A DNA stretch of 42,452 nt from an uncultured Elioraea sp. (GCA_937928775.1 CALFVI010000024.1:1-42452); one strand, 5' to 3'; counted from the stretch's first letter, positions 27,808 to 39,134 are shown. Numbers and translations: made by a program. Notes: generated by a model not told the origin, from the letters alone.

Positions 27808-28242
27808 TCATTCTTGCTTCTCTTCCTCAGTGTCCTCCTCGCGCGGCTCGGGCTTGGGCCCGCTGTCCTGCCCCTTGGCAGAGGGGTCGCGTTCAACAAG
27901 TTCGATTACCGCCATCGGCGCCATGTCGCCGTAGCGGAAGCCAGCCTTCAGCACCCGCGTGTAGCCGCCGGGGCGTGAGCCATAGCGTTCGGCTAGAGGT
28001 CCGAACAGCTTCGCAACGATGGCGTCGTCGCGAAGCAGCGCATAAGCTTGACGACGTGCGTGCAGGCCTCCGCGTTTGCCGAGCGTGATCAGTTTTTCGG
28101 CGTAGGGGCGAAGCGCCTTCGCCTTCGGCAGTGTGGTGGTGATCTGCTCGTGCTTGAACAAGGCGACCGCAAGGTTGCGGAACATCGCCGCACGATGGCT
28201 GCTGGTCACGCCGAGTTTGCGGCCGCCAACACGATGGCGCAT
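27808..28242 (-). CDS. rplQ: 50S ribosomal protein L17
   Basis: The protein has 144 residues. It begins [25 protein letters not shown], and the conserved core includes [24 protein letters not shown]. It ends with an acidic Glu-rich tail (about 25 residues, [10 protein letters not shown]) longer than in E. coli, as in many alphaproteobacteria. It is the last gene of the ribosomal superoperon, 20 bases after rpoA. Downstream (27621-27807) no clear hairpin with a U-tract was seen. Confidence 0.98.
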   Translation of the reverse strand: MRHRVGGRKLGVTSSHRAAMFRNLAVALFKHEQITTTLPKAKALRPYAEKLITLGKRGGLHARRQAYALLRDDAIVAKLFGPLAERYGSRPGGYTRVLKAGFRYGDMAPMAVIELVERDPSAKGQDSGPKPEPREEDTEEEKQE

Positions 28243-28262
28243 CGTTTTCTCTCCTCAAACGC

Positions 28263-29282
28263 TTAGAACGGCTCTTGCTCGAGTTTCTTGGCGAGCTCCT
28301 CGATGTTCTCAGGCGGCCAGCCCGGAATAGTCATGCCGAGGCTCAAGCCCATAGAAGCCAGCACTTCTTTGATCTCGTTGAGCGACTTCCGCCCGAAGTT
28401 CGGCGTGCGCAGCATCTCCTGCTCGGTCTTCTGCACGAGGTCGCCGATGTAGACGATGTTGTCGTTCTTCAAGCAGTTTGCCGAGCGCACGGAGAGCTCG
28501 AGCTCATCCACCTTGCGCAAAAGGTTGCGGTTGAAGGGAAGCTCTTCGCGGGTCTCCTCCTGCGTGAGCTGGCGGGGCTCCTCGAAGTTAATGAAGAGCT
28601 GTAGCTGGTCCTGAAGGATGCGCGCGGCGAGTGCCACCGCATCCTCCGGTGTCACTGTACCGTTCGTCTCCACTGTCAGGACGAGTCGGTCGTAGTTCGT
28701 CACCTGCCCCACGCGAGTCGGCTGCACCTGGTAGGAGACACGGCGTACCGGCGAATAGATTGCATCGACCGGGATCACTCCAATCGGAGCATCCTCAGCG
28801 CGGTTCTCCGAGGCCGGAACGTAACCCTTGCCGACGTTTACCGTGAATTCAATGCCGAGCTTCGCTCCGTCGTCGAGCGTACAGAGTACGAGATCTGGAT
28901 TGAGGATCTCGATGTCCGCGCCGGTCTGGATCTGCCCTGCGCGAACCTCGCCAGGGCCCGTCGCCGAGAGGGTCATGCGCCGAGGCCCTTCCGAATGCAT
29001 TCGGATGGCGAGCTGCTTGATGTTCAGCACAATGTCCGTGACGTCCTCACGCACGCCAGCGATTGAGCTGAACTCGTGCAGAACTCCGTCGATCCGGACC
29101 GCTGTCACAGCAGCCCCCTGCAGCGAGGAAAGCAGGACTCGGCGCAGCGCGTTGCCAAGTGTGACGCCAAAGCCGCGTTCTAGCGGCTCAGCGACGACGG
29201 TCGCGATCCGGTTCGGATCGTGCCCGAGCTCGATGTCGAGCTTGGCGGGCTTGATCAGCGATTGCCAATTCCTGTGCAGCAC
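28263..29282 (-). CDS. rpoA: RNA polymerase alpha subunit
   Basis: The protein has 339 residues. The N-terminal assembly domain has [21 protein letters not shown]; the middle has [14 protein letters not shown]. The C-terminal DNA-binding domain (about 250-325) carries [16 protein letters not shown] and [16 protein letters not shown]. The start is GTG 29280-29282 (reading VLHRNWQ, normal for the family). It contacts upstream promoter DNA and activators. A 125-base gap separates it from rpsK. Confidence 0.98.
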   Translation of the reverse strand: MLHRNWQSLIKPAKLDIELGHDPNRIATVVAEPLERGFGVTLGNALRRVLLSSLQGAAVTAVRIDGVLHEFSSIAGVREDVTDIVLNIKQLAIRMHSEGPRRMTLSATGPGEVRAGQIQTGADIEILNPDLVLCTLDDGAKLGIEFTVNVGKGYVPASENRAEDAPIGVIPVDAIYSPVRRVSYQVQPTRVGQVTNYDRLVLTVETNGTVTPEDAVALAARILQDQLQLFINFEEPRQLTQEETREELPFNRNLLRKVDELELSVRSANCLKNDNIVYIGDLVQKTEQEMLRTPNFGRKSLNEIKEVLASMGLSLGMTIPGWPPENIEELAKKLEQEPF

Positions 29283-29407
29283 GGCCTGAACCTTTCGTGC
29301 CTTTCCTCTCAGCGGCTCGGTGGCGATGATGTCGCCTCAACCTGCTGTCGTTCCAGCGCCGAGCCGAAGCGCGGAACGGGAGCGTGAGCGGTTGCCGCCC
29401 TCGTCGA

Positions 29408-29803
29408 TCAGACGCGCCTGCGCTTGCGCGGCCTGCACCCGTTGTGGGGGATCGGGGTCACGTCTCGGATGGCCGTGATCTGGAAGCCGACTGCCTGCAA
29501 AGCGCGCAAGGCACTTTCTCGCCCCGATCCGGGACCCGAAACTTCGACCTCGAGCACCTCCATGCCGTGTTCGCGTGCCTTGCGACCAGCATCTTCTGCG
29601 GCGACCTGCGCCGCATAGGGGGTGGACTTGCGCGACCCCTTGAAGCCCATCAGGCCGGCTGAGGACCAGGCAATGGTGTTGCCCTGAGCGTCGGTGATGG
29701 TCACCATCGTATTGTTGAACGAGGCATTCACGTGCGCGATGCCGGAAGTGATGTTCTTCCGTTCCTTCTTGCGCGGGCGGGCAGCAGTGGCTTGCTTGGC
29801 CAT
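29408..29803 (-). CDS. rpsK: 30S ribosomal protein S11
   Basis: The protein has 131 residues, the usual length. Conserved [19 protein letters not shown] in the middle-N region, [14 protein letters not shown], and the basic C-terminus [13 protein letters not shown] are seen. It binds 16S rRNA in the platform near the E site. ATG 29801-29803; 60 bases after rpsM. Confidence 0.98.
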   Translation of the reverse strand: MAKQATAARPRKKERKNITSGIAHVNASFNNTMVTITDAQGNTIAWSSAGLMGFKGSRKSTPYAAQVAAEDAGRKAREHGMEVLEVEVSGPGSGRESALRALQAVGFQITAIRDVTPIPHNGCRPRKRRRV

Positions 29804-29863
29804 GATAGGTTCCGGATCAGGATCGTTTTAGATCGGGGAAAAAACGACGCCGCCACAGTGCGT

Positions 29864-30241
29864 TCACTTCGTCACCTTCTTCTTGCCGGCAATGGGCACC
29901 GCCTTGCCCTTGCGAGTGCGTGCGTTGGTGTGCGTGCGCTGGCCGCGTACCGGCAGGCCCTTGCGATGGCGCAGGCCGCGATAGCAACCGAGATCCATCA
30001 ACCTCTTGATGTTCATCGCCACTTCGCGGCGGAGATCGCCCTCGACGCGATAATTGCGGTCGATGAGTTCGCGGATGCGCAGGATCTCCTCGTCGGTCAG
30101 TTCGTTCACGCGACGTTCGGGAGGAATGTTGAGCGCATCGCAAATTTCCTGCGCCTTCTTCGGCCCAATGCCGTAAATGTAGCGCAGGGAAATGGTCACG
30201 CGCTTGTTGGTCGGAATGTTGACACCGGCGATGCGCGCCAC
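29864..30241 (-). CDS. rpsM: 30S ribosomal protein S13
   Basis: The protein has 125 residues. It begins [18 protein letters not shown] after a GTG start (30239-30241), has [11 protein letters not shown] and the basic tail [18 protein letters not shown]. It lies at the head of the small subunit near the P-site tRNA and contacts L5. A 236-base gap separates it from adk, so an extra promoter for the alpha operon may lie there. Confidence 0.98.
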   Translation of the reverse strand: MARIAGVNIPTNKRVTISLRYIYGIGPKKAQEICDALNIPPERRVNELTDEEILRIRELIDRNYRVEGDLRREVAMNIKRLMDLGCYRGLRHRKGLPVRGQRTHTNARTRKGKAVPIAGKKKVTK

Positions 30242-30477
30242 GTCCTAACTCCAGCCCTCGGCCCGATGCGCGACGTTAACGGGGCCGCGCGCCCGGTGGC
30301 GCCGCCTCGGGCCCGGGCGCCGCCCCTCTCTCGCTCTCTTTGCAACGGCAAGAGCGGCCAAATGGCCGCCGGAGTGCGGAACTATACGGACCAGAGTGCC
30401 CCTGTCAATGCCGATTCCTGCGTCGTCCGTGCACAACGTTCGGCGGCCCCTCTGCCCATCGTCCAGCCTGGCTCGGC
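30242..30477. other. Gap between adk and rpsM
   Basis: The gap is 236 bases, the largest in the ribosomal superoperon, with no credible gene on either strand. It probably holds a promoter or leader for the rpsM-rpsK-rpoA-rplQ unit. I could not assign a defined element. Confidence 0.35.
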
Positions 30478-31125
30478 TCACGCCGCGAGGACGGCCTCGA
30501 TTTGCCTCGTCACCTCATCCACCTCCGCCATGCCATCCACGGTGGCCAGCTTGCCGCGTGCAGCATAGTAGGGAAGGAGAGGGGCGGTCTGTTTGTGGTA
30601 AGCCTCGAGCCGAGCCTCCACCGTCTCCGCGCGATCATCGGCCCGGCGGCTGAATTCCGTCGACCCGCAGACGTCGCACACACCCTCCACCTTGGGCCGC
30701 TTGAAGGTATCGTGGTAACTGGCCCCGCACCGGGCGCAGGCGAACCGGCCGGCGATCCGTGCCACCAGCGCGGCATCGTCCACCTTGAGCTCGATCACCC
30801 GGTCGAGCGTCTTGCCCTTCGCCGCCAGCATCGCATCCAGCGCCTCGGCCTGAGCGAGCGTGCGTGGGAACCCGTCCAAAATGAATCCTTTGGCGCAGTC
30901 GGGCGCATCGATCCGCCTCGCCAACATCTCGGTGATCAGCGCATCAGGTACCAGCTGCCCCGCTTCCATGATCGCCTTGGCCTGCTGCCCGATCTCCGAA
31001 CCCGAAGCCACCTCGGCGCGCAGCATATCGCCGGTCGAAATCTGAGCGATTCCGTGCGCCGCCTCGAGCCGCTTCGCTTGCGTGCCCTTGCCGGCCCCCG
31101 GAGGCCCAAGCAGGATCAGGTTCAT
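30478..31125 (-). CDS. adk: Adenylate kinase, zinc-lid type
   Basis: The protein has 215 residues, the long form. The P-loop is [17 protein letters not shown]-binding residues are in STGDMLR and [10 protein letters not shown]. The LID domain carries CARC and CDVC with 20 residues between the pairs, a four-cysteine zinc site. That site is typical of Gram-positive and many alphaproteobacterial enzymes but absent from E. coli. It converts ATP plus AMP to two ADP. ATG overlaps the secY stop as ATGA, the usual arrangement. Confidence 0.98.
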   Translation of the reverse strand: MNLILLGPPGAGKGTQAKRLEAAHGIAQISTGDMLRAEVASGSEIGQQAKAIMEAGQLVPDALITEMLARRIDAPDCAKGFILDGFPRTLAQAEALDAMLAAKGKTLDRVIELKVDDAALVARIAGRFACARCGASYHDTFKRPKVEGVCDVCGSTEFSRRADDRAETVEARLEAYHKQTAPLLPYYAARGKLATVDGMAEVDEVTRQIEAVLAA

Positions 31126-32465
31126 CGCTTCATCCCCTTCAGTCGGGCCTTCTTGATGAGCCCCTCGTATTGGTGCGCGATTAGGTGCGACTGGATCTGC
31201 GCCACCGTGTCTATAGTCACCGTGACGATGATGAGCAGCGAGGTGCCGCCGAAGTAAAACGGCACCGCATAGCGGGCGATCAGGAACTCGGGCAGCAGGC
31301 AGACGGCGACGAGATAGATGGCGCCCACCGTGGTCAGCCGTGTCAGGACGTAGTCGAAATACTCCGCCGTGTTCTGGCCAGGCCTAATGCCCGGAATGAA
31401 GCCGCCGTACTTCTTCAGGTTGTCAGCCGTCTCCACCGGGTTGAACACCACCGCCGTGTAAAAGTAGGCGAAGAAGATGATCAGCACTGCATAGAGCAGC
31501 ATGTAGGCCGGCTGGCCGTGCGCCAGCGCCGAAGTGATCGGCTGCAGCCACTCCGGCCCGCCGTCGCCTGCGAAGCCAGCAATGGTGACCGGCAGCAGCA
31601 GCAGTGAGGAGGCGAAGATCGGCGGGATCACGCCAGCGGTGTTGATCTTCAGCGGCAGGTGTGTGGTATCGCCGCCGAACATGCGGTTGCCCACCTGGCG
31701 CTTCGGATACTGCACGATGATGCGCCGCTGCGCGCGCTCGATGAACACCACCGCCGCAATCACCCCCACCGCCATGACCATGAGGAACAGCAGCACGAAG
31801 GTGCTGATCGCCCCCGTGCGGCCAAGCTCCAGTGTCGCGGCGAGAGCGGAAGGCAGGTTGGCAACGATACCGGCGAAAATGATCAACGAGATGCCGTTCC
31901 CAACCCCGCGCGCCGTGATCTGCTCGCCAAGCCACATCAGGAACATCGTGCCGCCAACGAGCGTCACCACTGCCGAGAAGCGGAAGAAGAAGCCAGGTTC
32001 GGGTACCGCAGGACCTACCGTGCCGCGGACACTCTCAAGCCCGACCGCGATGCCATAGGCCTGAACGGTCGCGATCAGCACCGTGAGATAGCGCGTATAC
32101 TGGTTGAGCCTCTTGCGACCCTGCTCGCCCTCCTTCTTCAGCGCCTCCAGCGTGGGCGAGGCTGCCGTCATCAGCTGCATGATGATGGCGGCTGAAATGT
32201 AGGGCATGATATTGAGCGCGAAGACGGTCATGCGCCCAAGGGCACCGCCGGTGAACATGTCGAACATGCCGAGAATGCCGCCACCGTGCGCGCGGACAAG
32301 CTCGGCCATCACCGCCGCGTCGATGCCCGGTACCGGAATGTATGTGCCGATCCTATACACGATCAGCACCCCGAGGGTGAACCAGATCCGCTTCTTCAGT
32401 TCCGTCGCCTTGGCGAAGGCGCCGAAGTTGAGGCTGGCGGCGAGTTGTTCAGCGGCCGAGGCCAT
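31122..32465 (-). CDS. secY: Protein translocase subunit SecY
   Basis: The protein has 447 residues with ten predicted membrane helices. It starts with a cytosolic segment, then [54 protein letters not shown] is the plug/TM2 region, and the C-terminal [20 protein letters not shown] is conserved. It forms the channel of the SecYEG translocon. It is preceded by a 185-base gap after rplO (32466-32650) in which no gene is visible. Confidence 0.98.
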   Translation of the reverse strand: MASAAEQLAASLNFGAFAKATELKKRIWFTLGVLIVYRIGTYIPVPGIDAAVMAELVRAHGGGILGMFDMFTGGALGRMTVFALNIMPYISAAIIMQLMTAASPTLEALKKEGEQGRKRLNQYTRYLTVLIATVQAYGIAVGLESVRGTVGPAVPEPGFFFRFSAVVTLVGGTMFLMWLGEQITARGVGNGISLIIFAGIVANLPSALAATLELGRTGAISTFVLLFLMVMAVGVIAAVVFIERAQRRIIVQYPKRQVGNRMFGGDTTHLPLKINTAGVIPPIFASSLLLLPVTIAGFAGDGGPEWLQPITSALAHGQPAYMLLYAVLIIFFAYFYTAVVFNPVETADNLKKYGGFIPGIRPGQNTAEYFDYVLTRLTTVGAIYLVAVCLLPEFLIARYAVPFYFGGTSLLIIVTVTIDTVAQIQSHLIAHQYEGLIKKARLKGMKR

Positions 32466-32650
32466 GGACGCTCCGATCTCTCAGATTATCGGTCGGACAA
32501 TCGCAGCGTGGACAGTGCCCACGAACCGGGCACGCGATCAAGACGTGTCGCGCCCGCCAAACCATCACGCCCGCGTCGCCCGCTGCTGCCGCCGCGGAAC
32601 CGCCACGCAGAGGCGTCGGACGGACCTGTCTCTGCCCCAACGGCCGTGCG

Positions 32651-33142
32651 TCAGCCCGCCTCGCCCGCCTGCGTTGTGGCCACAGCGGCAGTCCTGACGG
32701 TTCCGCCCGCTGCTTCAACCGCCGCCACCGCCGCGGCCGAAGCGGAGGTGACGGAAATGGTCAGCGCCCGCGTGACACGACCGGCAGCGAGCAGACGCAC
32801 GCCCGCATGCTTGCCCTTGCGCACGAGGCCCGCCGCGCGAAGAACGGCCTCGTCAATCGGCTGCGCGGGGTCGATCCGTCCGGCCTCGATCGCCGCTTCG
32901 ATCCGACCGATGTTCACCGGGCTATATTCCGTACGCGAAAGGGAGTTGAAGCCGCGCTTCGGCAGGCGCCGATAGATCGGCAGCTGGCCGCCCTCGAACC
33001 CGTTCAGCGCCACGCCAGTGCGCGCCTTCTGGCCCTTGACACCGCGTCCGCAGGTCTTGCCCTTGCCAGAGCCAATGCCTCGCCCCACGCGCTTCGACGT
33101 CCGACGCGCGCCTGGGTTGTCGCGCAGTTCGTTGAGCTTCAT
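32651..33142 (-). CDS. rplO: 50S ribosomal protein L15
   Basis: The protein has 163 residues. It begins [22 protein letters not shown], followed by [18 protein letters not shown] and [17 protein letters not shown]. The C-terminal tail is Ala/Val-rich and longer than in E. coli by about 15 residues. ATG 33140-33142 fits the conserved start; an earlier in-frame start adds only five odd residues. Confidence 0.98.
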   Translation of the reverse strand: MKLNELRDNPGARRTSKRVGRGIGSGKGKTCGRGVKGQKARTGVALNGFEGGQLPIYRRLPKRGFNSLSRTEYSPVNIGRIEAAIEAGRIDPAQPIDEAVLRAAGLVRKGKHAGVRLLAAGRVTRALTISVTSASAAAVAAVEAAGGTVRTAAVATTQAGEAG

Positions 33143-33190
33143 CGTCGTACACTCCACCGCGTCTCTGCCGTCGTGCCGATGAAGCCCGCG

Positions 33191-33415
33191 TCAGGCGCGG
33201 ATCTCCTCGACCTGGAGCAGATGCGCCACCTTGCGGATCATGCCGCGTACCGCGGGCGTGTCGGGCAACTCGCGCGTGCGGTGCATCTTATTCAAACCGA
33301 GCCCGATCAGGGTCGCGCGCTGGTCTCTCTTCCGCTTGATCGGGCTAGCGATTTGGGTCACGCGCAACCGCACCCCAACCCCTGCATCGTTAGTAGTTGA
33401 CGGTGTCTCAGCCAT
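33191..33415 (-). CDS. rpmD: 50S ribosomal protein L30
   Basis: The protein has 74 residues. The core [26 protein letters not shown] is preceded by about 15 extra N-terminal residues ([11 protein letters not shown]) that most L30 proteins lack. ATG 33413-33415 overlaps the rpsE stop by eight bases. It binds 23S rRNA at the edge of the large subunit. Confidence 0.97.
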   Translation of the reverse strand: MAETPSTTNDAGVGVRLRVTQIASPIKRKRDQRATLIGLGLNKMHRTRELPDTPAVRGMIRKVAHLLQVEEIRA

Positions 33416-33986
33416 CGGCCCCCTCCCGTGCGTCCGCCGCCTCCGGCCGCCGGCCGAGGATCTCAACCACCTTCTTGCCACGCCGCGCCGCCACCGCACG
33501 CGGGCTTTGCACCTGTCGCAGCGCGGCAAAGGTCGCTTTCACCACATTATGCGGGTTATTCGTGCCCAACGATTTCGCCACCACGTCGCCCATGCCCATG
33601 GTCTCAAACACCGCGCGCATCGGTCCGCCAGCAATAATGCCTGTGCCAGCGGGGGCGGAGCGAAGCACCACCTTGCCGGCGCCGAAATGGCCTACCACGT
33701 CGTGGTGCAGGGTACGCCCTTCGCGCATCGGAATTCGGATCATCGACCTCTTCGCCGCATCCGTGGCTTTGCGGATCGCCTCGGGCACTTCGCGCGCCTT
33801 GCCGCTGCCCATGCCGACGCGTCCCTTCCTGTCCCCAACCACGACCAGGGCGGCGAAGGAGAAACGCCTTCCGCCCTTCACCACCTTCGCCACGCGGTTG
33901 ATGGCCACGAGCTTGTCGACGAGCTCTTCGCCCTCGCGCTCGCGACGCTCGCCCCTGTCGCGACTTTCCTTCGCTTCCCGTGCCAT
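33408..33986 (-). CDS. rpsE: 30S ribosomal protein S5
   Basis: The protein has 192 residues. A charged N-terminal arm ([27 protein letters not shown]) precedes the dsRBD-like core with [17 protein letters not shown]. The C-terminal domain has [16 protein letters not shown]. It supports decoding accuracy near the mRNA entry channel. Confidence 0.98.
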   Translation of the reverse strand: MAREAKESRDRGERREREGEELVDKLVAINRVAKVVKGGRRFSFAALVVVGDRKGRVGMGSGKAREVPEAIRKATDAAKRSMIRIPMREGRTLHHDVVGHFGAGKVVLRSAPAGTGIIAGGPMRAVFETMGMGDVVAKSLGTNNPHNVVKATFAALRQVQSPRAVAARRGKKVVEILGRRPEAADAREGADG

Positions 33987-34010
33987 GCCGTTGCTCCCCT
34001 CCCGCCGCGC

Positions 34011-34373
34011 TCAGAACTCGAGCCCGCCTTCGCGCGCTGCCTCCGCCAGTGCGCGCACTCGACCGTGATAGAGATAGGCGCCACGGTCGAAAACGACCTT
34101 GGTCACACCGGCGGCCTTTGCGCGTTCCGCCACCAGCCGTCCCACCGCCGCCGCTGCCGCCTTGTCGGCGCCGGTGCGCAGCCTTGCACGGAGCTCAGGG
34201 TCGAGCGAGGAGGCGGCAGCCAGCGTGCGCCCAACACTGTCGTCGATGACCTGCGCATATATGTGCTTTGAGGAGCGGAACACCGAGAGCCTCGGCCGCC
34301 CGCCGCCCTTGAGCCGGAGCTGATAGCGTAGACGCGCCTTGCGCCGCTCCCTCGCATCCAGACGGTTTGCCAT
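34011..34373 (-). CDS. rplR: 50S ribosomal protein L18
   Basis: The protein has 120 residues. The basic N-terminus [19 protein letters not shown] precedes the [18 protein letters not shown] core, and [20 protein letters not shown] lies near the end. It binds 5S rRNA with L5. It starts three bases after the rplF stop region on the same strand. Confidence 0.98.
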   Translation of the reverse strand: MANRLDARERRKARLRYQLRLKGGGRPRLSVFRSSKHIYAQVIDDSVGRTLAAASSLDPELRARLRTGADKAAAAAVGRLVAERAKAAGVTKVVFDRGAYLYHGRVRALAEAAREGGLEF

Positions 34374-34376
34374 CGC

Positions 34377-34910
34377 TTACTTCTTCTTGCCCTCTTTGCG
34401 CAGGATCGTCTCGTCCTCGTACTTTACACCTTTGCCCTTATAGGGCTCGGGCGGGCGCAGGGCGCGGATTTCCGCCGCGACCTGCCCGACGAGGCGCTTG
34501 TCGATTCCTTCGACCTTGATCGAGGTCGGCTTTTCGCAGGTGATCTTGATTCCCGGCGGGACGGGATAGCGAACCTCGTGACTGAAACCGAGATTCAGTA
34601 CGAGATCCTTACCCTGCACGGCAGCGCGGAAACCAGTGCCGTTGATCTCCAACGCCTTGGCATAACCCGCGCTAACACCCTTCACCATGCCGGCAATCAG
34701 GCTGCGCGTGGTTCCCCACATCGCCCGCGCTCGCTTGGACACGCTGCGTGGCTTCACCACCACCGCATTGTTCTCGACGGCAACCTCCACCTCTTCGTGC
34801 AGCGGAAGCTGAAGTTCACCGAGCTTGCCTTTCGCCGTCAGCACATTGTTCACGATCGCCACCGTAACACCCGCTGGCACGGGTACGGGATACTTGCCGA
34901 CACGCGACAT
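34377..34910 (-). CDS. rplF: 50S ribosomal protein L6
   Basis: The protein has 177 residues. It begins [17 protein letters not shown], has [19 protein letters not shown], and ends with the conserved [15 protein letters not shown] and a Lys-rich tail. ATG 34908-34910 matches the family; earlier in-frame codons give non-conserved sequence. It sits near the factor-binding region of the large subunit. Confidence 0.98.
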   Translation of the reverse strand: MSRVGKYPVPVPAGVTVAIVNNVLTAKGKLGELQLPLHEEVEVAVENNAVVVKPRSVSKRARAMWGTTRSLIAGMVKGVSAGYAKALEINGTGFRAAVQGKDLVLNLGFSHEVRYPVPPGIKITCEKPTSIKVEGIDKRLVGQVAAEIRALRPPEPYKGKGVKYEDETILRKEGKKK

Positions 34911-34923
34911 CGCCCTCTCCGCC

Positions 34924-35322
34924 TCAGAACACGCGGCAGAGCACTTCGCCGCCCACGTTTGCGGCACGTGCTTCCGCATCGCTCATCACACCGCGCGGTG
35001 TGGACAGGATCGATACGCCAAGCCCGTTGTAAACGCGCGGCAGCTCCTTGATCTTGGAGTAGACACGGCGTCCAGGGGTCGACACGCGGGTGATTTCCTT
35101 GATCACCGGCTGGCCATCGGCATACTTCAACTCGATCTCAAGCTCGCGCACGTTTGGGCGAACCTCCACCACCCGATAGCCGCGGATGAAACCCTCGCGC
35201 TTCAACACCTCGAGCACATTCATGTGCAGCTTGGAGGCCGGCGCACGCGTCGTGCTCCGACGGCTACGCTGCGCGTTGCGGATGCGGGTGATCATGTCGC
35301 CCAAAGGATCAGACATGCTCAT
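34924..35322 (-). CDS. rpsH: 30S ribosomal protein S8
   Basis: The protein has 132 residues. It begins [18 protein letters not shown], and the C-terminal half has [18 protein letters not shown] and [16 protein letters not shown]. It is a primary 16S rRNA binder. In E. coli it also represses the spc operon; whether that applies here is not visible. Confidence 0.98.
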   Translation of the reverse strand: MSMSDPLGDMITRIRNAQRSRRSTTRAPASKLHMNVLEVLKREGFIRGYRVVEVRPNVRELEIELKYADGQPVIKEITRVSTPGRRVYSKIKELPRVYNGLGVSILSTPRGVMSDAEARAANVGGEVLCRVF

Positions 35323-35335
35323 TGTCGCCTCCCCC

Positions 35336-35641
35336 TCACCAGGACGCCTTGATCATGCCCGGGATCTGCCCCTGTGAAGCGAGCTCGCGCAGCATCACGC
35401 GGCACAGCTTGAACTTGCGATAATTGCCGCGCGGTCGGCCGGTGAGCTCGCAGCGCAGGCGCACCCGGGTGTGAGAGCTGTTGCGCGGCATTTTCGCCAG
35501 CTTCAGCACAGCTGCGAAACGCTCTTCCGGGGAGGTCTCCTTGTTGCGGATGATCGCCTTCAGCGCGGCGCGTTTCGATGCGGCGAGCTTGGCCATCCGC
35601 TCCCGCTTCTTGTTCCGCTCGATCGCCGATTTCTTCGCCAT
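35336..35641 (-). CDS. rpsN: 30S ribosomal protein S14, zinc-less form
   Basis: The protein has 101 residues, the long C-minus form without CxxC pairs. It begins [16 protein letters not shown] and has [19 protein letters not shown] followed by [16 protein letters not shown]. It is located in the head of the 30S subunit. Confidence 0.98.
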   Translation of the reverse strand: MAKKSAIERNKKRERMAKLAASKRAALKAIIRNKETSPEERFAAVLKLAKMPRNSSHTRVRLRCELTGRPRGNYRKFKLCRVMLRELASQGQIPGMIKASW

Positions 35642-35699
35642 GCGTCTTGTTCCTCCGGACCTGCCGGCACCCGCCGGTGGTCTTCCGAAGCCTGTTTTC

Positions 35700-36278
35700 T
35701 CAGTTGATGAATGGCAACGAGAAGGCCTTCAGCAACGCCTTGGCCTCCTTGTCCGTCTTCGCCGTGGTACAGATGATGATGTCCATGCCCCGAATCTTGT
35801 CGACCTTGTCGTAGTTGATCTCCGGGAAGACGATCTGTTCCTTCAGCCCCATCGCGAAGTTGCCGCGCCCATCGAACCCCTTGTTTCCGGGCAGGCCGCG
35901 AAAGTCGCGCACGCGCGGTAGAGCGATGGTGACCAGACGGTCGAGAAACTCATACATGCGCGCTCGCCTCAGCGTCACCTTCGCCCCGATCGGCATCCCA
36001 GCGCGTATCTTGAAGCCCGCAATCGCCTTCTTCGCCCGCGTTTTCACCGGCCTTTGGCCCGAAATCAGCGCGAGCTCAGCAACAGCTGCGTCGAGCTTCT
36101 TCTGATCAGCTACCGCCTCGCCCACACCCATGTTGATGACGATCTTCTCAAGTTTCGGCACCTCAAAGGGGTTGCGGTAGCCGAACTCCTTGATCATCAG
36201 ATCGCGGACGACCAACTCGTAATGCTGCTGCAGACGAGGCTTCGGCCGAGCCTGGGAGGAAGTGTTTCGTTCGGACAT
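35700..36278 (-). CDS. rplE: 50S ribosomal protein L5
   Basis: The protein has 192 residues. An Arg/Pro-rich leader of about 15 residues precedes [35 protein letters not shown] and the C-terminal [21 protein letters not shown] are conserved. ATG 36276-36278 was preferred over a TTG five codons earlier. It binds 5S rRNA and contacts S13 and the P-site tRNA. Confidence 0.98.
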   Translation of the reverse strand: MSERNTSSQARPKPRLQQHYELVVRDLMIKEFGYRNPFEVPKLEKIVINMGVGEAVADQKKLDAAVAELALISGQRPVKTRAKKAIAGFKIRAGMPIGAKVTLRRARMYEFLDRLVTIALPRVRDFRGLPGNKGFDGRGNFAMGLKEQIVFPEINYDKVDKIRGMDIIICTTAKTDKEAKALLKAFSLPFIN

Positions 36279-36289
36279 GGTCGTCTCGC

Positions 36290-36610
36290 TCAAGAATCGA
36301 TCACCTCGCCCGAGACCTTCGCCACACGGACCTTCCGACCATCCTCGAGGATGCGGAAGCCGACGCGAGTCGGTCGATCGGTCTTCGGATCGATCAGCAT
36401 CAGATTGGAGAGGTGGACTGGGGCTTCCACCTCCACAATGCCGCCGGGCTGGCCAAGACCGCGCGGCTTCTGATGCCGCTTGCGAACGGCCACCCCCCGC
36501 ACGATAGCGCGGTTCTCACGCGGCAGCACTTTCAGTACCTCGCCACGCCTGCCCTTGTCGGCGCCCGCGATCACCTCGACGCGATCACCCTTGCGGATCT
36601 TCGCCGCCAT
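36290..36610 (-). CDS. rplX: 50S ribosomal protein L24
   Basis: The protein has 106 residues. The KOW motif is in [22 protein letters not shown], followed by [10 protein letters not shown] and the [12 protein letters not shown] segment. ATG 36608-36610. It is an early assembly factor at the tunnel exit. Confidence 0.98.
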   Translation of the reverse strand: MAAKIRKGDRVEVIAGADKGRRGEVLKVLPRENRAIVRGVAVRKRHQKPRGLGQPGGIVEVEAPVHLSNLMLIDPKTDRPTRVGFRILEDGRKVRVAKVSGEVIDS

Positions 36611-36611
36611 C

Positions 36612-36980
36612 TCAAAGCACCTCCGGCGCAAGCGAAATAATCTTCATGAACTTCTTGGCCCGCAGTTCGCGCACCACGGGGCCGAAGATGCGGGTGCCAA
36701 TCGGTTCCATCTGCTTGTTGATCAGCACCGCTGCGTTGCGATCGAAGCGGATCGCGCTGCCGTCCGCACGACGCACCGGATAGGCTGTGCGCACGATGAC
36801 GGCATGGTGCACATCACCCTTTTTCACCTTGCCCTTCGGGATCGCCTCCTTGACGGACACAACGATCACATCCCCAACCGACGCAGTCTTGCGCTTCGAA
36901 CCGCCTAGCACCTTGATGCACTGAACGCGGCGCGCACCAGAGTTGTCTGCGACGTCAAGGTTCGTCTCGGGATGGATCAT
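36612..36980 (-). CDS. rplN: 50S ribosomal protein L14
   Basis: The protein has 122 residues, the exact family length. It begins [20 protein letters not shown], with [16 protein letters not shown] and a conserved C-terminus [12 protein letters not shown]. It forms part of intersubunit bridges with 16S rRNA. Confidence 0.99.
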   Translation of the reverse strand: MIHPETNLDVADNSGARRVQCIKVLGGSKRKTASVGDVIVVSVKEAIPKGKVKKGDVHHAVIVRTAYPVRRADGSAIRFDRNAAVLINKQMEPIGTRIFGPVVRELRAKKFMKIISLAPEVL

Positions 36981-36992
36981 GCCTCCCTCCCC

Positions 36993-37262
36993 TCACCGTA
37001 GCTCGGGCAAGAGGGGCGCCACCGCCTCGCCGTTGCGCTCAATCACCACCCACCTCTTGCGCTTGCTGATCGGGCGGCACTCCTCAATGCGTACCAAGTC
37101 CCCTTCTCGGCACACGTTCGCCTCATCGTGTGCGGCGTATTTCTTCGATCGGCGAATGAACTTCTTGTACAGCGGATGCATGACGCGGCGCTCCACAAGC
37201 ACCGTCACGGACTTGTCCATCTTGTCGCTGACCACGCGCCCGGTGAGCACGCGCTTGGGCAT
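36993..37262 (-). CDS. rpsQ: 30S ribosomal protein S17
   Basis: The protein has 89 residues. It begins [21 protein letters not shown], with [21 protein letters not shown] in the loop and [18 protein letters not shown] near the end. It is an OB-fold primary binder of 16S rRNA. ATG 37260-37262. Confidence 0.98.
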   Translation of the reverse strand: MPKRVLTGRVVSDKMDKSVTVLVERRVMHPLYKKFIRRSKKYAAHDEANVCREGDLVRIEECRPISKRKRWVVIERNGEAVAPLLPELR

Positions 37263-37278
37263 GACCTCCTCCTTCCCC

Positions 37279-37491
37279 TCAGCCAGCCTGGCCCGACGCG
37301 GCACGTGCGCGCTCGGTCAGCACCGTCTTGATGCGGGCAATGTCGCGCCGAACGGCGCGGATGCGACTCGTTGCCTCAAGCTGGCCCGTCGCGCGCTGAA
37401 AACGCAGGTTGAACTGCTCGCGCCGCAGCGCGATCAGCATGTCCTTGAGCTCATCCACCGTCTTTGCCCTGAGTTCTGCAGGCTTGGTCAT
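37279..37491 (-). CDS. rpmC: 50S ribosomal protein L29
   Basis: The protein has 70 residues and two helices with [18 protein letters not shown] in the conserved position. It sits at the tunnel exit, near the trigger factor and SRP docking site. ATG 37489-37491, four bases after the rplP stop. Confidence 0.97.
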   Translation of the reverse strand: MTKPAELRAKTVDELKDMLIALRREQFNLRFQRATGQLEATSRIRAVRRDIARIKTVLTERARAASGQAG

Positions 37492-37495
37492 CGCC

Positions 37496-37915
37496 TCAGC
37501 CCTCCAGCCCAAGGCGCGTGACCACCTTGGTTTTAATCGGCAATTTGGCAGCCGCGAGCTCGAGCGCGGTGCGCGCAACTTCGGCCGACACACCGTCCAA
37601 TTCGAACATGATCCGCCCAGGCTTCACGCGACAAATCCAGAACTCCGGGCTGCCCTTACCGGAGCCCATGCGCACCTCGGCCGGCTTACGCGACACTGGA
37701 ACGTCCGGGAAAATGCGGATCCAAACGCGCCCCTGCCGCTTCATCTGGCGGGTAATGGCGCGACGCGCCGCCTCGATCTGGCGCGCGGTCACCCGCTCAG
37801 GCTCAAGCGCCTTCAACCCATACGAGCCGAAGTTAAGCTCCGTGCCACCCTTCGCCATACCATGAATCCGGCCCTTGTGGGCCTTGCGCCACTTCGTCTT
37901 CTTCGGCTGCAGCAT
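37496..37915 (-). CDS. rplP: 50S ribosomal protein L16
   Basis: The protein has 139 residues. It begins [20 protein letters not shown], with [20 protein letters not shown] and [19 protein letters not shown]. It shapes the A-site tRNA path on the large subunit. ATG 37913-37915. A 135-base gap without a gene separates it from rpsC (37916-38050). Confidence 0.98.
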   Translation of the reverse strand: MLQPKKTKWRKAHKGRIHGMAKGGTELNFGSYGLKALEPERVTARQIEAARRAITRQMKRQGRVWIRIFPDVPVSRKPAEVRMGSGKGSPEFWICRVKPGRIMFELDGVSAEVARTALELAAAKLPIKTKVVTRLGLEG

Positions 37916-38050
37916 CGTCGTCGCTTCCGCTCCATTGGGCCCAGCGCAGAGGACGAAAGCAGGAGACACGAGCTGTTTGCCAGCACACTCGCCGCTCCTC
38001 GACCTCCGCGCAAGTCCTCGTCGAGTCTTCTCTCCTTCCTACCCACCCCG

Positions 38051-38728
38051 TCAGCGCTGCGGCGCCTGCTCGGCCAGCCGCTTATCGACCGCCATCGGGT
38101 CATGCGCCATGATCTCACCCTTGAACACCCACACCTTGACACCACACGTGCCGTACGTGGTCTTCGCTGTCGCCCGGCCGAAATCGATATCGGCCCGCAA
38201 CGTGTGTAATGGCACGCGCCCCTCGCGGTACCACTCCATGCGCGCAATCTCCGCACCACCCAGACGACCCGAGCAGTTGATGCGGATGCCCTGCGCGCCA
38301 AGCCGCATGGCGGACTGCACCGCCCGCTTCATCGCACGGCGGAAGGAGACGCGCCGCTCAAGCTGCTGAGCAATGTTCTCAGCGACCAGCAGCGCATCCA
38401 ATTCCGGCTTGCGGATCTCGACGATGTTCAACTGGACTTCGCCGCCAGCAAGCGCTTTCAGCTCCTGGCGCAACTTGTCGATGTCCTGGCCTTTTTTGCC
38501 GATCACCACGCCGGGCCGCGCGGCATAGATCGTCACCCGCGGCTTCTTCGCCAGTCGCTCCACGACCACGCGAGACACGCCGGCCTGCGCCAGTTTCTCG
38601 CGCAAAAAGTTGCGAATCTTCAGGTCCTCATGCAAGAGCTTGGCATAGTCCTTGTCAGCGAACCAACGGCTGTCCCAGGTTCGGTTAATACCGATCCTCA
38701 GGCCGATAGGATTGACCTTCTGCCCCAT
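38051..38728 (-). CDS. rpsC: 30S ribosomal protein S3
   Basis: The protein has 225 residues. It begins [26 protein letters not shown] domain with [15 protein letters not shown] follows, and the C-terminal domain has [24 protein letters not shown]. It forms part of the mRNA entry helicase site. Confidence 0.98.
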   Translation of the reverse strand: MGQKVNPIGLRIGINRTWDSRWFADKDYAKLLHEDLKIRNFLREKLAQAGVSRVVVERLAKKPRVTIYAARPGVVIGKKGQDIDKLRQELKALAGGEVQLNIVEIRKPELDALLVAENIAQQLERRVSFRRAMKRAVQSAMRLGAQGIRINCSGRLGGAEIARMEWYREGRVPLHTLRADIDFGRATAKTTYGTCGVKVWVFKGEIMAHDPMAVDKRLAEQAPQR

Positions 38729-38729
38729 C

Positions 38730-39131
38730 TCAGCCCCTCCCCTTCACCGCGCCCTCGCTCTGGGGACGTTCCCGAAGCACGATCGTCAAGTGGCTGAACC
38801 ACTTCTCCACCTGCGCCGCCCGACCGCGACCACGCGCATGGAAGCGCTTCATCACCACGCTCCGGCCAACGGTCGCTTCCCGCACCGTCAACCGATCGAC
38901 GTCGAGCCCGTGATTGTTCTCCGCATTCGCGATCGCCGAATCGAGCGCCTTACGCACCGCATGGGCGACCCGACGCTTCGAAAAGGTCAAAACTGCCCTC
39001 GCCTGCGCCGCCGGCAGGCCACGAATCATGGCCGCCACTAGGTTGAGCTTACGCGGAGAAACACGGAGGTTGCGCACCACCGCTTGTGCCTCATTGTCTG
39101 CCAAACGCCGCGGATGTGCGGGCTTGCCCAT
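38730..39131 (-). CDS. rplV: 50S ribosomal protein L22
   Basis: The protein has 133 residues. [21 protein letters not shown] is the conserved opening, and the tunnel-lining hairpin region has [21 protein letters not shown]. Its long loop reaches into the peptide tunnel. It ends one base before the rpsC start. Confidence 0.98.
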   Translation of the reverse strand: MGKPAHPRRLADNEAQAVVRNLRVSPRKLNLVAAMIRGLPAAQARAVLTFSKRRVAHAVRKALDSAIANAENNHGLDVDRLTVREATVGRSVVMKRFHARGRGRAAQVEKWFSHLTIVLRERPQSEGAVKGRG

Positions 39132-39134
39132 GAT

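Noticed and set aside
27617-27811. Minus-strand 64-codon frame downstream of rplQ ending SWVAGY
   Set aside because: It overlaps the ends of rplQ and the Bug gene, has no convincing start or ribosome-binding site, and no known family.
28263-30241. GTG starts of rpoA and rpsM as an anomaly
   Set aside because: The proteins begin at the normal family position, and GTG starts are common in high-GC genomes.
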